From: Casuarina equisetifolia
Lineage: Eukaryota > Streptophyta > Magnoliopsida > Fagales > Casuarinaceae
DNA length: 64,000 nucleotides
Direction: 5' to 3'
Assembly (NCBI GenBank): GCA_028551475.1
Contig: CM052354.1
Location: forward strand, 22,653,258-22,717,257
Numbering within the stretch: the stretch's first letter is position 1; every line of letters begins with the position of its first letter. Under the pieces are notes generated by a model. That model searched no databases. It was not told the origin of the DNA and worked only from the letters and a program-made list of their open reading frames with translations. The position numbers and the translations under genes are program-made. Of the stretch, positions 1 through 13,756 are shown one piece after another.

Positions 1-370
1 CATTACCCATTACTGAAGCATCAAAATATATAAATATGTACACAAACCCTTTTCGTTTCACAACATTGAAGCATAACACTGCTTTATAGCCCAAGCAAGA
101 TTGCAATAGAATGCAATAGAATTCCTCTACGACTTCAAATTAAGCACAATCACAATGCCATCTACTATCCTATCCAACCAAAAGTCACTTCATAGAACAT
201 CAGATTGTTTACAAAAAAATTTAGAAGATCAATAAATTTGACTTTCAAGATTTTCCGTAGTCTGATGCAAAACTAATTCGCAGGACACTGTTAACCCTTG
301 GAATTAAAGTTGACACGCCCTAGTATTGAAAAACATTAAGTTTGCCAATCCCAAGAACAAGAGCACCAAC

Positions 371-1406
371 CTGCATTACAGGGCTCCGGTCCTTACTCTT
401 AGGTAAAGCTTCAAGCTTTCGGTTATCTAACTGCAAAGAATTCAAAATACTGTGTTACAAAAACCAATCAACAAGGCACAGGCACAAATTTGATTACATC
501 CTCAGCCACTGAATGCAAAGACACATACCAACAGAACAGCAGCTTGTGGAAAATACCGGTAGATATGATCACCAATATTCTTGGCCACACCACTGAGCTC
601 ATAATCATCAAACCTCTCATTTGAATGAAAGTAGCCAACAATGTTCACACCTTTAGCAGCGTAATGCTCCTCTATCTGAAAACCAATTAAGCAATAATTC
701 AGACAAAAGCCACGCTGTCAACTAAAAGTACCCAGAGAAATATTCCTATTTTAAGAATCAAAGCAGTAAACTTAGTTTAGCCTAATAGCACACTCCGTAC
801 ACTACAAAAAGGGAAAAAGAAATGAAAGAACACACTTTTTTAAGACAACGAGCTTGAAACTTCTTCCATTTATTCATGCATCACAATAATGAATTGAAAA
901 TCGCTCCATACCAAATTACGAATAAAATTCTTAACATTTCCAGTTGATCATTGTTCGTATTAATGTGAAAGAGCAACATCTCCATATACCTCGAAAATAA
1001 GAAGAAGAAGAAAAAGGAAAATCGAATTCTCGGGTGAAAGCAAGATATTTCACAAAAAAATTTGGAAAAAAAAAAAAAAAACTCACAACCTCGAGACTAT
1101 AACATCTACGAAAGACAGACAAACATTAAATTAAAAGTACAAATCGAACAGAAAATTAAAATATAGATCAAGAGAGAAAGAGTGAGAGAATTATACAAGG
1201 AGAAGAGAGATCTCGAGCTGGGGGAGAAGGCCGATGTGGGAGTGGAAGAGAGGGACAGAGTCCGTGATCTCCACGATGTCATCGCGACCCGAGGAGGGAC
1301 GGCCGAGGAGGACGGCGTTGACGGCGGAGGACTTGTGCTTGAGAGCGTGGAGGACGAGCTTTGCATAAGCCTCCTGCGCGATCTCATACCGTGGCTCGCC
1401 GCCCAT
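371..1406 (-). CDS. EMC8/9: ER membrane protein complex subunit 8/9 homologue (EMC8/9, UPF0172), 3' end probably beyond window
   Basis: Visible exons on the minus strand are 1197-1406, 529-675 and 371-430, all joining in phase 0 with GT-AG introns (70+49+20 codons). The start MGGEPRYEIAQ is the usual start of plant members. Recognisable pieces are YAKLVLHALKHK, the VPLFHSHIGLLPQLEI segment, then IEEHYAAKGVNIVGYFHSNERF and SGVAKNIGDHIYRYFPQA, followed by LDNRKLEALPKSKDRSPVMQ. This is the MPN-like fold of the EMC8/EMC9 subunit, which in animals and plants belongs to the cytosolic face of the ER membrane complex that inserts tail-anchored and multipass membrane proteins. It keeps the fold but no metalloprotease motif is evident. 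The usual last exon (LYVRD...) is not found in 1-370, so it probably lies left of the window. If the last intron were retained, the frame would end at a stop at 320-322. Confidence 0.88.
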
Positions 1407-3008
1407 GATTCAGTGGGTTCTGAAGTCTGATCGCTGAGGCGAGAGAGACTAGCAGGTACCCCCCTAACTTCAGCTTGTTACGGCTTCGTGGGTACACGAC
1501 TCCCCAGCATCTTTGCAGGAATCTTCCGTACGTGCATCCGCAACGATGTCGTTTCGTAGGGGTTCACAATGCCCACAGTCGTCATCTTCAACCCTAAAGC
1601 CCCACATTTTTGGTAAATAGTAAATAACCAGCTTTTTTTTTAAAAATACATCCTCTAAAGAAGTACAAAAGTTCAATTTGCTCTTAATGGCTTCAAAAAA
1701 CAAGCTATCATATGTGGACTTAAATTTTAATATTATAGTAAAAAAAAAGATTAAATCGGTCATTAAATCTCCATTTTCAATACATTTTGCCTTCAATAAA
1801 AAAAATCACAACCTTAATCTACCTACGTTACATAACAAGCTACTTAGTACCATGTTTTAACATAAATTTTGATTCCATGGTTAGAGAATTAAAAAACAGT
1901 TATTTTCTCCTTAATACATCCACATTCTTTTTAAGAAAATACTATGTTAAAATATTGATTGATTTTTAGCATTTGCACATCCCACTGATACCCACCGCTT
2001 TGACAAGTTCAATAGACTCGCATACAGGACGCATTTTATTTTTTCATTTTCCATATCAACTAAGTTAATGAACGATAATCCGATTCCACTTCGTACACCC
2101 GAAGCACTCAGGCCACATCCCTTCCGCGCGCTTTTATTTAGTTTTATCTTACGAATTGGAAATTGATTGGTTTAAGTCTCTTAATTTGTTTGATAAGGCC
2201 TTTTGCTGTTGAATGTACAAATCAAAAGAGAATGAATGGACAGAGAAAACAGGTACTGTGCATTCAAAAAGACTGCTGAATAGAATCCACTGAAGGAAAA
2301 CAGTATGATATATGCAAACCACAACCGTCGTGATACAAGTAATACACCAGAAACCAAGAGCATTATCCCTGATGAGCGGGACATACATTTACACACAAAC
2401 TGATATTTTACAACTAGCTGCACAACAACAGACATTAAGACTTTTGAGTTATTCCAAACCATAATAATTAATAATGACTTGCATATCTAACGCCTGCCTA
2501 TAGCACACCAAATTCTCATGAAGCAGAACTAAGCCATGAATGATGAAACAAGACTTCCATGCGCAGCAATCGCTCTAAAAGATCCAAAATGCTAATGTAA
2601 AAGTAACAAGCTAAACAAACAGATATTAATGACATAAGAACACCTATCTAGATCAAACTAGAGTAGAGATTATAATAACCACGTAAAATGGCTAAAGTCT
2701 AATAGTCTACATAACAGGCTAAATGAAATTACACTAAAATATGGCATCCATAGTAGACACAAGTACTAGTCTGGAGCAATCCGTGATCTTTTAAAGCATT
2801 CTAAGCCATACAACAAAAAAACAGCTAGTATGTCTCTTCTGATCTTTTAAAGCTCTCCCTCTAGCGGTAAACGGAGACCTCTAGTAGTAGTTCTGAGAAA
2901 GTGCCTATCAACGCACGAGATACAAAACTAGAGGAGACTGCAAGTACTTCTAGGGCAAAGCTTAAGCAACTGCATTGGCCATGAGGAAGATACTACTGTC
3001 CTTCAATT
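1407..3008. other. Intergenic region, probably including EMC8/9 5' leader and hnRNP 3' UTR
   Basis: No coding sequence is recognised here. The part just right of the EMC8/9 start is its leader and promoter. The part next to 3008 is transcribed-looking, low-complexity sequence expected to contain the 3' UTR of the glycine-rich RNA-binding protein gene. Short open frames here have no plant-protein character. Confidence 0.6.
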
Positions 3009-5597
3009 CTACCTCGCATATGGATGGTACCGACTAGTGCCACTATACCCCCCTCCCCTTCCATACAGCCCACCAGCTCCCCCATAACTAGGACCAGGCC
3101 CAGAGTCATAACCGGCACCATAGCCTGAACTTCCATAACTTCCATAGCCTTCGCCACCTCGACCATATCCACCTAAACCACTTCCATAACTGCCACCAAA
3201 ACCGCCACCATAGGGTCCAAAGCGACTAGAATAACCAAGGGAAGATTCACTTCGGTAGCCTCCTAAACTACCAGCTCCAAAACCCCCATAACCACCACCA
3301 AATTCGCCACTACCACCACCATAACCATATCCACCACCAAGCCTACTGCCAAGACCTCCTGGTGTCCTATAAGGACCAGGACCAAACCCTCCATCAAAAC
3401 CTCCATAAGAATTGCCAAAACCACTGTAGCCATCATTGTATGGACGAGACCTAGAGTTGCTACCATATGCAGGAGCAGGTGGTGGGTTTGAGGCTTTCTT
3501 TGGTTCAGCTTTCTTGATCTCCACCTACAACAAAGCAACTTAGTTAACCTAGGTTCTGCTGCATAAACTAGCTTGATAGTCCTTTCCTGAGAAGATCTAT
3601 ACCTGTAACAACCTCCATCTAGAATTAGTAACCATGACTAAGTAATTCTTTTTAATTAAATACCTCAAAACCAAGCAAATAAAAACCCCTAAAATGCAAG
3701 TCATAAATATAGTTGGGGAATGCAATGGTGTATGTTCCATGATAAACAGGGATTGGTTTACATGCTGATTTCTGTAAGTCCACCTAAACAAGCTCACCTG
3801 AGTACCCGCCATATCAATCATATTTCCATTTGATAACATTTCATCTACAACTTCATCACTATCAAAAATTATGAACCCAAAGCCTCGAGAACGGTTGGTT
3901 TCATGATCACGTATGATCTGGTGTTCCACCACTTTCCCGTATTTGGAGAAGAAACTCTTGAACTCATCTGAACAATAAAAAACCCCAGTTGAAAAGGGCA
4001 TACTATGCATACTAAAATTCCAAATGCAGAAACTTAAAACTCTCATGAAATAAACAACAGCCTCCAATCAAGACATAACACAACAACATAACTTAAAAAC
4101 ACTACCTTCAGTAACTGATGATGGAATTCCACCAACAAATATCTTCTTTGTTTTAAAATCCTTTGACTGCCCTTGACCTTTTGGAATAGTCCTCTTAATC
4201 TCAACCTGTGCCAATTTTAACTTATCAAATTATATTGTTTCAGATGAACAAAAAGAAAATACACCTCATATTTGTAAAACAAAAACATAATACCCTAAAC
4301 TAAAAGCTAACGTGCTTGGACTTTTGGAGATTAGAAATGTCCGGTACTAAGCACCTTGTGTGGTTTCCAAAGAACCAAGCAAAAGACAAATGACAAAATG
4401 ACTTTGAACCACTAATTACATTGGTATCGCAAATACCACAAACTTGAGCTTAACTGGGATGAAAGAACACAATCTTAAGACCAGCGAGTGCAAGTTTTTA
4501 CTACTTCCTTCTCTGCCTCGTTCTACAGCAACTGAGTATGAACCTCCCCATGAAGGGAGGAGGGAGAAAGAGCTCATCCTTTCGTTAGCCTAGATAATCA
4601 AATGCAGGTTCTACCATAAGATAACAATTACATAGACAGTGTTACCTGTTTCCCATAAATAATATGGGTATCTTCAATGACCTTGTCAACCACTGAAGGA
4701 TCAGCATAGGTGACAAATCCAAAACCCCTTGGCTGATTAGTGTAGCGGTCTCTCATTATAACTGCGTCTGTTATTTCTCCATATTTCTCAAAATGACTCT
4801 TAAACGTCCCTAATATTTTCAGGAATATGGCCAAAAAAAGGCACAACAGTGTAAGCAAGCAATAGAACCAAAACACTAACAAAACGCCCAAGTTACAAGC
4901 CAGCTATCCATCCCTAACCACATTTATCAAGTTACATATATCGCCATAAAGCAATCCAAGTGAATCAATCACTTAAATAGTAGCTACCCAAAAGAAACAG
5001 AAAAAAGATCCTTATCAACTACTTTGTTGTACCGCATACATTGTTACCAAGATTTAGACATATTAAGCATGCACTACACTTGACAAAATTACACACTTAA
5101 TACATGCAATAGCAGATGGCTTTCTACGACGCTTAAGACATATGGATCTCTTCTTCGGAGTCATCTATAAATTTGACAAAACATATCTTTGAAACTCAAA
5201 TTTATAATTTTTTCTAGAACTATTATGAACCATTTACCGGAAACGATATTAAAAAGAAAAGAAAGAAGACTAACCGAAGCTTGTTTCTTTATGCAGTCCT
5301 CCAATAAAGATCTTTCTGCATATTACGAAAAAAGAAATCAAAAAAGACAGAATGAGACAGCAAATATCAAAATCAAACAATTTGTCCCCGTTTGGTCATC
5401 AGCAAAACGCGCAGCGGAAACCCCAACAGATCCAGAACTTTTCCTACTACCCCCACTCTAACGCTCAGATATTTCCCGTCAACGAAATTGATCCTAAACA
5501 AATCGAGATAAAGAAAGAGAGAAAGATAGAAAGTAACGCACCCAGGGCTAGCGCCATCACCAGAGTGCGGATTATCGCTCCTCGATTTCGAACCCAT
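3009..5597 (-). CDS. Two-RRM glycine-rich hnRNP A/B-type RNA-binding protein
   Basis: Six exons on the minus strand: 5542-5597, 5275-5315, 4646-4809, 4106-4205, 3798-3967, 3009-3524. The sum is 1047 nt, giving 348 aa. RRM1 has RNP2 KIFIGGL (residues 20-26) and RNP1 RGFGFVTY. RRM2 has RNP2 KIFVGGI (from about residue 108) and RNP1 RGFGFIIF. From about residue 190 the tail is Gly/Tyr/Ser-rich, with many GG and YG steps, ending SRYHPYAR. This layout is that of plant hnRNP A/B or Musashi-like proteins that bind pre-mRNA in the nucleus; the glycine-rich tail normally mediates protein and RNA contacts. Exon 2 is a 41-nt microexon that carries RNP2, so an ORF-only annotation would miss it. The start MGSKSRSDN is followed by the conserved GDGASPGK leader. 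I recall the closest Arabidopsis relative as At3g13224. The gene is divergent from GIP1, whose start lies 1.5 kb away. Confidence 0.93.
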
Positions 5598-7096
<1,499 letters not shown>

Positions 7097-10000
7097 ATGG
7101 CGGCTGTGGCTGCTGAGGGAGAGGGTGGTGGGGGAGCAGCTGGGGCTCCGCAGTCGATCCCTGCCCATATCAGAAAGACGATCCACAACATCAGGGAGAG
7201 CACAGGGAAGCAGCACAGCGACGAGGACATCTATGCCTTGCTCAAGGAGTGTTCCATGGATCCCGATGAGACCGCCCAGAAGCTACTTTATCTGGGTATT
7301 TTTACCAGTTCAGCAATCTCTGGTTTCTCTATCTGCATTAGGGTTTTTCTGCTTTGGGTGCATTTCTGTGCATTAGGGCTTTGTGTGCGTGGTTTCTTGG
7401 GGTTTGGGGTTCTGTTTCTTGGATTTTGGTCGCTGGGGTTTTCTGGTCTTTGGGTTTTGTGCTAGAGGGGAGGTCTGTGGTCGAGAAAAGAAGGCGAAAT
7501 TGCAATCTTTTGGTGAACATATCAAAGGAACTGCATTGTTGTGATTGGGAAGAAGTAGAAGTACACTTCCAATTTTTTTATTTTTTAATTTTTATTTTTT
7601 TTTTAACTTTCGTCGGTGAGATGGTGTCTTTGCATTGTGACCAGAGGGTGGCTTTTTGTGGGTTTTCTTTTATCCGAAGGTTGTGGTTGGTGCCTGAGAA
7701 AAGAGAGGGGAAAGAAGAGAAATCTAAAATGTTTTATCGAAGCATTGCAAAACAACTCCACAATGATTACCATCAAGAAATGGCGTCTTTTTTTTTTCTT
7801 TTTGTTATTTAATGAAAGAATTGTGTATTTTGGCTCGGTGGGGGGTAGTTGTTTCTTGGCATTGCGATGGTTTTTCCTTTTTCCTCTTTTTTCCTCCGAG
7901 CCTTGTGTTTGGTTTAAAGGTTTTTTTCGGTGATCGAGAAAGAAAATTTTCGTCTGTAGTGACATAACAGCAAAGTAATTGCATTATGATCATAGATAAG
8001 AAACAGAAGCACGTTTCAGTGGGTTTTCTTGCCTCGTGGATAAGTGTTTATTATTTGGTTTGGCAGATACCTTCCATGAGGTGAAAAGGAGACGTGATCG
8101 GAAGAAGGAGGTAAAGATGTTCTTGTCCTTGTTTATTGGCTAAACCAAGTATTTCTTCTTCTTAGTTTAGTGAATTTTGTGATCTATGATGCAGATCAGT
8201 GCTGTTTTGGAGATAAAGGAATTAGCTTTTGCAAGTTTTGTTGCTAAAGTAGGAAAATTTTCACTGGAGATGGGTGGTTTTTAGGACTTGATTTGTTTTA
8301 TATCATCACCGTGTTTAACTTTTAATATTATAAGTTACATGAAAGATAGCTCTCAAAGATCTAGGGAAGGGAAATTGTAACTATCTTTAGAAGATTTGTT
8401 TGTCTGTTGTTGTCAGACTGAAGATGCGGGTTGAAATTGAATCGAAGGCTGAGGATTTTTTCCCACGCAAAAGTGCATTTTCCTGATTAGAGAGGAATAA
8501 AATTCGTCATTCATATTCTGACTTATTCTCTATCTTGGAACTATTGGCGCATTCTTCTGAACGTATTTGCTCGGTTAGAACCAGTCTGTTTTATGGAAAT
8601 TCTGAAGTTCTAGGTTTTCTTGGCCTTTACAGTCAACTTGTATGTTTGGTGAGGGATAAAAGAGTAGTAAATTAAATGGATGATGCCCGGGAAAATAAAA
8701 TATAGGCAACAAATCATGTTTAGTTTGGTTTTTCTTCCACATCCTTTGTATGTTCCTATATCAAGCTTGCTGGATGAAATTGTGCTTAAGTGCTTGCACT
8801 GTTGCAGAATTTGAGCAGTGGAAGGTCTGAAGGTTCTGGGTTCATGCAGGGGCAAATAGCTAGGGGTGGTCAAGGTATTTTTTCTGATCTCCTGGAAGGT
8901 TCATTGTTGATGACTGTCTAAGGATAATACCATATGAAATGCTTTTCTCTTTTTTCTTTCTTTCTTGTTTCGTCTTAAGCAAAACCATCAAAGGTAAAAT
9001 CTTGGAAGATTATAACTTTTTAACATGTGGTGGTGTCTGGGATTGAGGTTTAGGGGTTTCTGCTTTGCCTATACTATGTAAGTATAGATTCCTGTAGTCC
9101 ACATTAGTTTCTGTGTTTGCAACTAAGAATATGGAATATTAGGTTGCAGGAAATCTTTGATAATTGTTTCCTTTTTTTGTTTTTTCTCTAAATAGTTTCC
9201 ATGTAAAAATTATTGGCGATCTTATCTAATGTAAGATGGTGAATTATGCAAGAATTTCACATCATATGGTTGTGTATTAATTCAAAGTTTGTCTCTGCGG
9301 CCAGGACTCTCAGACAATCTTCATTCTTGCACACTTTTAGCCCACTATATTTCTTTTTGTTGTTTTTAATATATAGGTACCAACATTGTTCAACTGCTTG
9401 ATTGCATATTTTGTTAATCAATTCTATGTTTCTTTATCTTACAAACTGCCCTTATCAGACTTTGGTGGCGGGAGGAATATGACTACTAGAAGGGAAAATA
9501 GTATCAATCACAGCACAGAGAGAGGAGGATCTTTGCCAGTTGCTCATAAATCAAAAAACAATTCTGCTTCACACCTGAAAAAGTAATTTTTTAAAGCAAT
9601 ATTTGCTATTTCGTTGTCATTTTAGTTATCATGCTGGTTTGCATTTTGCCTATGGATATAAGTGTGAAATTCACATTCACGTTTTTTTCATTTACAGATC
9701 TTCAGCTGTCATACCTAATGGTCCCACAAATTTGGCAAATGGTAGCTTGACTCACGGTTCTTCCTCTCAGTCATCTGTGAGTGGTCATATTCCTAAAGGT
9801 AGTTTACCTGTCACTGAAGCCTCTTGTCCCACTGGTTCTGCAGCTAAGCAAGGAAATTCTGCATTAGATTCTGGTGGACTGTCTCCTGTTGCTCAAGAAA
9901 CTGTGTTGGGCGTGATGCCAGCCCTCTCCCCACAACCTAGATCTGGGGTTACCAATCAACATACTGGGAGCCCAATGTTGGATGTTGAACCAAATAATCT

Positions 10001-12790
10001 CCAAGGAAACAAACATCTTTCCCAAGATGTCGGTGACTTAGAGTTGGCCAAGGATGAAAAAGAAGGCTCCACAGACCAAAAAGGGACACCAAGCAAGTCC
10101 AAGGTGGTCCAAAAGAATACGGTGTCCGATCCTTTGCAGCCCTCTACAGTTTCTGATGGTTCTTCAACCATTAGATCTTTAGATTGTACCAACCAGTCAA
10201 CAGAAGAGTCTGTTATCTCTAAAGAAGGTACCTATTTACTGGTTGAATTACTTTTTTTGTGGGCTCATTTTTTCATTGTGAGGGCACCAGTTTGTTTTTC
10301 TCTTGTTGCTTGAAACTTGAATCATTTATCATGCACATGTTATCCATTTTTCAAATTTTCCATGCTCCTTACTATACACAGGTTGTACCTTTCCATATGT
10401 TTGTATTTGAATTGTTCTTTGAGTTGTTCAATTTGTGAAATTTTTATTCTTTTTGTAGTAAAACATGCTTAAATTTTTGTACTTGGTTGTGTTTCTGAAA
10501 CAGTGGTCGCATCTGAGGTTGCAACTGCTACGGTTGAAGCCATCTCTCAATCACCCGCTGAGTTGAATGTTAATAACAAGCAACTCGTAACTTTTCCAAA
10601 TCATTTCCAGGTCTCTGAAGCTCTGAAAAGTGGATTGACTTTCGGAAGCTTTGATTCTATTTATGAGAGCACGAAATCTGTGAGTGAAACTGTTGAAAAT
10701 AATAGCACTTTTGAGTCTTCCCAGAAGAGTGACGAAACTACTAAAGAACCTTCTAGGTTGGTGAATGTTTAAATTGTTGCTTAATTTTTATTTGATGTTC
10801 AATTTGGAGAATATTGACTTGAACATGAATGTATGATTCTTCCCAGTCGTTGATGGGTAATTGTGAATTATAATCACATAAAAATAGTTCTTTTCTTTTT
10901 CCTCTGGGGAGGTGCGATTGTTCCCAGCATGCTCTCTGGTCTTTATTACAAAGAATTATGGTTTCTATCTAGAAAACTTGAAGTAACCATCCCATTTTGT
11001 ATTTTTATGCAGCAATCAAGTTGTGTCCTTAGATGTGCAAGATCTTCTTGATCAACAAAGTTCTGAGCCTGTGCTTGAAAGCGTACCTCCTTCAGAAGGC
11101 AATGTTTCATCTGGTTCTGATGCAAAAGATGACCAGATGAAGCAAGAAATTATGTTGCCTCCAGAAGGCCCTACAAACCCAACTGTTCAAAATGCTCCAA
11201 ACTACAATCTTGGTTTAGTGTCAACCATGTTGGGGAGCCAACCTGTACCTTTTGAAGGATCTGAGTCTCGGGCACAGGAAATATCTCGCTTTCCAAACTT
11301 TGTCGTAAGCTCTAAACCTTTTCTCTCTGTCATTCTCAAATATGGTCTTTTCATATTAATTTGTTTGTTCCTAGTAATTTTAGATCCTTACTGTATCCTT
11401 TTTGATTTTGTTGGAGTTTCTATTCACTTTGTTCCAAATCCATTTTCTGTTGCTTTTGGTGATTATGTTAAGAAAACTAATAATTATGCTCTGTTTGCTA
11501 GTTAAGTATCTCAACAACCGAGCCTCTATTCCAATTGAAGTTTTCAAAATTGTATTTTTTGTTACAGTATTTGGATGTATTTGTCGCATGTATTCATGTA
11601 TTGATTTGTTTAAAATGTTTTGAAACTTATGGTGTACTAAGGAAAACGTCTATTCATCAAATTCTTTTCCACATTATGTGTTCAAGACGTGGGCTGTAAT
11701 CTAGTACAATGTTCATGAGTAAAAACGTTTTGAATTCACTGCAACATTTGTGGCTATGGTAAGAATCATCTTGTTGATAGTGTGTGTTTTTATGAAATGC
11801 AAAGTGGATTTAGATTCTGCATGTATAGAGTAGCACGGAAAATTTCAGTTGATATCATTCTCTTCTTTTGACTGAATTTAAAGTATATATTGCTTGTGAT
11901 TCTATGTCATATTGTAGGGTGGGAATTCTCCAGCCGTGTCTAGCCGCAGTGCAACTCCACCTATTCAGAGCCCTGTTCCTCCCCAGTCAGTTCCTTTTCT
12001 GAGACAGCCTTATCCTATGATCCCTTATGGCCACTACTACCATCCATTCTTCATACCACCAATGCATCAGTATTTAGGCCATAATGGATTTCCCCAGCAG
12101 CCTTCTACTGGCAATATGTATCTAACACCGGCATCTTTAGCTGCTGCTGGGGTTAAATCATCTATGCCTCAACTGAAGCCCGGTGCAAATGCAGGAAATC
12201 CAAATCACATTGGACTTCCTTTTGGTGGTTCATTCATAGCTCCCCCTGTCGGTTATAGTCCTAATTCAGCAGTGACCACTGGAAGCTCTACTGGTATGGA
12301 AGATCTTGCAGCATCGCAGTTGAAGGAAAATAATATCTACACGACTGGACAACTGGTTGGTTTTTCATTCTTTCTCAACTCTTTTTTAACTTTTCATTTC
12401 ATCAAGATGTATCCAGTTTTAGTATTACATAATGCTGGCTTTTGATGTATGCAAAAATTTACTTCACAAACATTGATGTTCGTTCACATGTTCGGGGTAT
12501 TTTTGCAGAGTGAAGGTCCAGCTGTCTGGATTCCAAGCCAAGAAATTCCGAGCATGCCGCTCAATTCTTTATACAATATACCCCCTCATGGACAGCATAT
12601 TCCTTACTCGCCTGCTCAGGCCGGTCATGGTGCCTTCACCGGAATCTATCCAGGCCAGACTTTGGCTGCTTCTTCGACAATTCTGCAACAGTCACAAGCC
12701 GTGGCTGGAGCTGGTGAAACAGTGGCACCTCCATCTGGTGTTTACCAGCAGCCTCAACATGCACAGATGAATTGGATTAGTAATTTTTGA
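7097..12790 (+). CDS. GIP1: GBF-interacting protein 1-like (GIP1, DUF1296)
   Basis: Nine exons: 7097-7295, 8067-8110, 8808-8874, 9459-9582, 9698-10227, 10504-10756, 11013-11304, 11918-12355, 12509-12790. All junction phases agree, giving 742 aa. The N-terminal DUF1296/GIP1_N domain covers about residues 18-85, with the motifs IPAHIRKTIHNIRE, DEDIYALLKECSMDP, DETAQKLLYLDTFHEVKRRRD. The rest is Ser/Pro/Gln-rich and low complexity, ending with a Pro/Gln/Tyr-rich region and the tail QMNWISNF. GIP1 in Arabidopsis binds G-box factors of the bZIP GBF class and enhances their DNA binding; it is nuclear. The start has the context GCCATGG and precedes a short Ala/Gly-rich leader. A further small exon between exons 3 and 4 cannot be excluded. 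The gene converges on the transporter gene downstream. Confidence 0.9.
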
Positions 12791-13756
12791 TCTGGCATGA
12801 GGCTACATTGTAGAAATAGATGATAACTGTGAATCAAGTCTGGGAGAGTACGAAAACTACGTTGAGTGTAAATATGAACTACGGCCCAGATATTTTGGGA
12901 ATTACAGTTTGTGGGGATACATGATTGGGGGAGATAGGTCGATGCTTTTTTGAGCTAATTCCGTCCTCTTCTTTTTCTACTCTTCTATTTTGGCTAGTGA
13001 ACATTAGCTATTTAATTAGACAGTAATTTCTTGAGATGGTATAGGAAATGAAGAGGAAATAGAATAGGTGAGATCTACCAATTTTTCCTTTCTCTCGTCT
13101 CACCTGTATACTGCATTTTAGTCGAGCATGAAACCTTGGGTTATACAACTGTAATTGGTATATGAGAACTAGCTCTTCTGCTTTGTTTCAATTGTTAAAT
13201 TGAGATTTGTGTTGGTGACAACATTGTTCTTTCTTTCTTTCTTTTTGAATCAAACTCAATTTGTGCAAAAGAGAACATAGTGATTGATTGGTTCTTAAAG
13301 CCAATGCCATATTTCAGATTATCTGTCGCTCAATTTGTCTCAGAAGCTTGAAGCTTCATGCTGAAGTAGAAAAAAAAAAGGTTGTTCTTGCAGATAGCAG
13401 AGTTCTACATGTTCTTGAGATATACAATAGAATCGATGTGAGTTAAGTTGCTGCAGATATTCTAGGACCAAAAATTGCTTGCTTAAATCAAAGAAAAGAA
13501 GGGTTTTCTAGTTGGAGGAAATCCCATGGTAAACGGGAGTTACAAGTGAGAATGTAGGATGATCAAGTACGAAAAACCTCAGGATTTTATGGTTTGAGAT
13601 AAGCCAAAACCTAGAATAACCAAGCAACAATTCAGGCCTCTCACTTGTTCTTGTCATTTTGTTGGTTCAACAAATGTGTAACAATACTAGGATTTTTCAA
13701 AACCTTATACTTACAGTTAACCTAAGAAAAAAATCCTAACTGACAGAGTCACTATT
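12791..13756. other. Convergent 3' flank between GIP1-like and transporter genes
   Basis: Both neighbouring genes end here, so the stretch is expected to hold two 3' UTRs and little else. It is AT-rich with a short CTTT run near 13230. No gene is recognised. Confidence 0.6.

Noticed and set aside
2149..2462. Overlapping 79- and 93-aa frames on the minus strand
   Set aside because: Cys/Val/Phe-rich translations in the probable 3' flank of the hnRNP gene, with no recognisable motif.
7354..7965. Several 100-150-aa frames in intron 1 of the GIP1-like gene, both strands
   Set aside because: T-rich intron sequence with Phe/Leu/Lys-rich translations and no family; they lie between well-defined exons 1 and 2.
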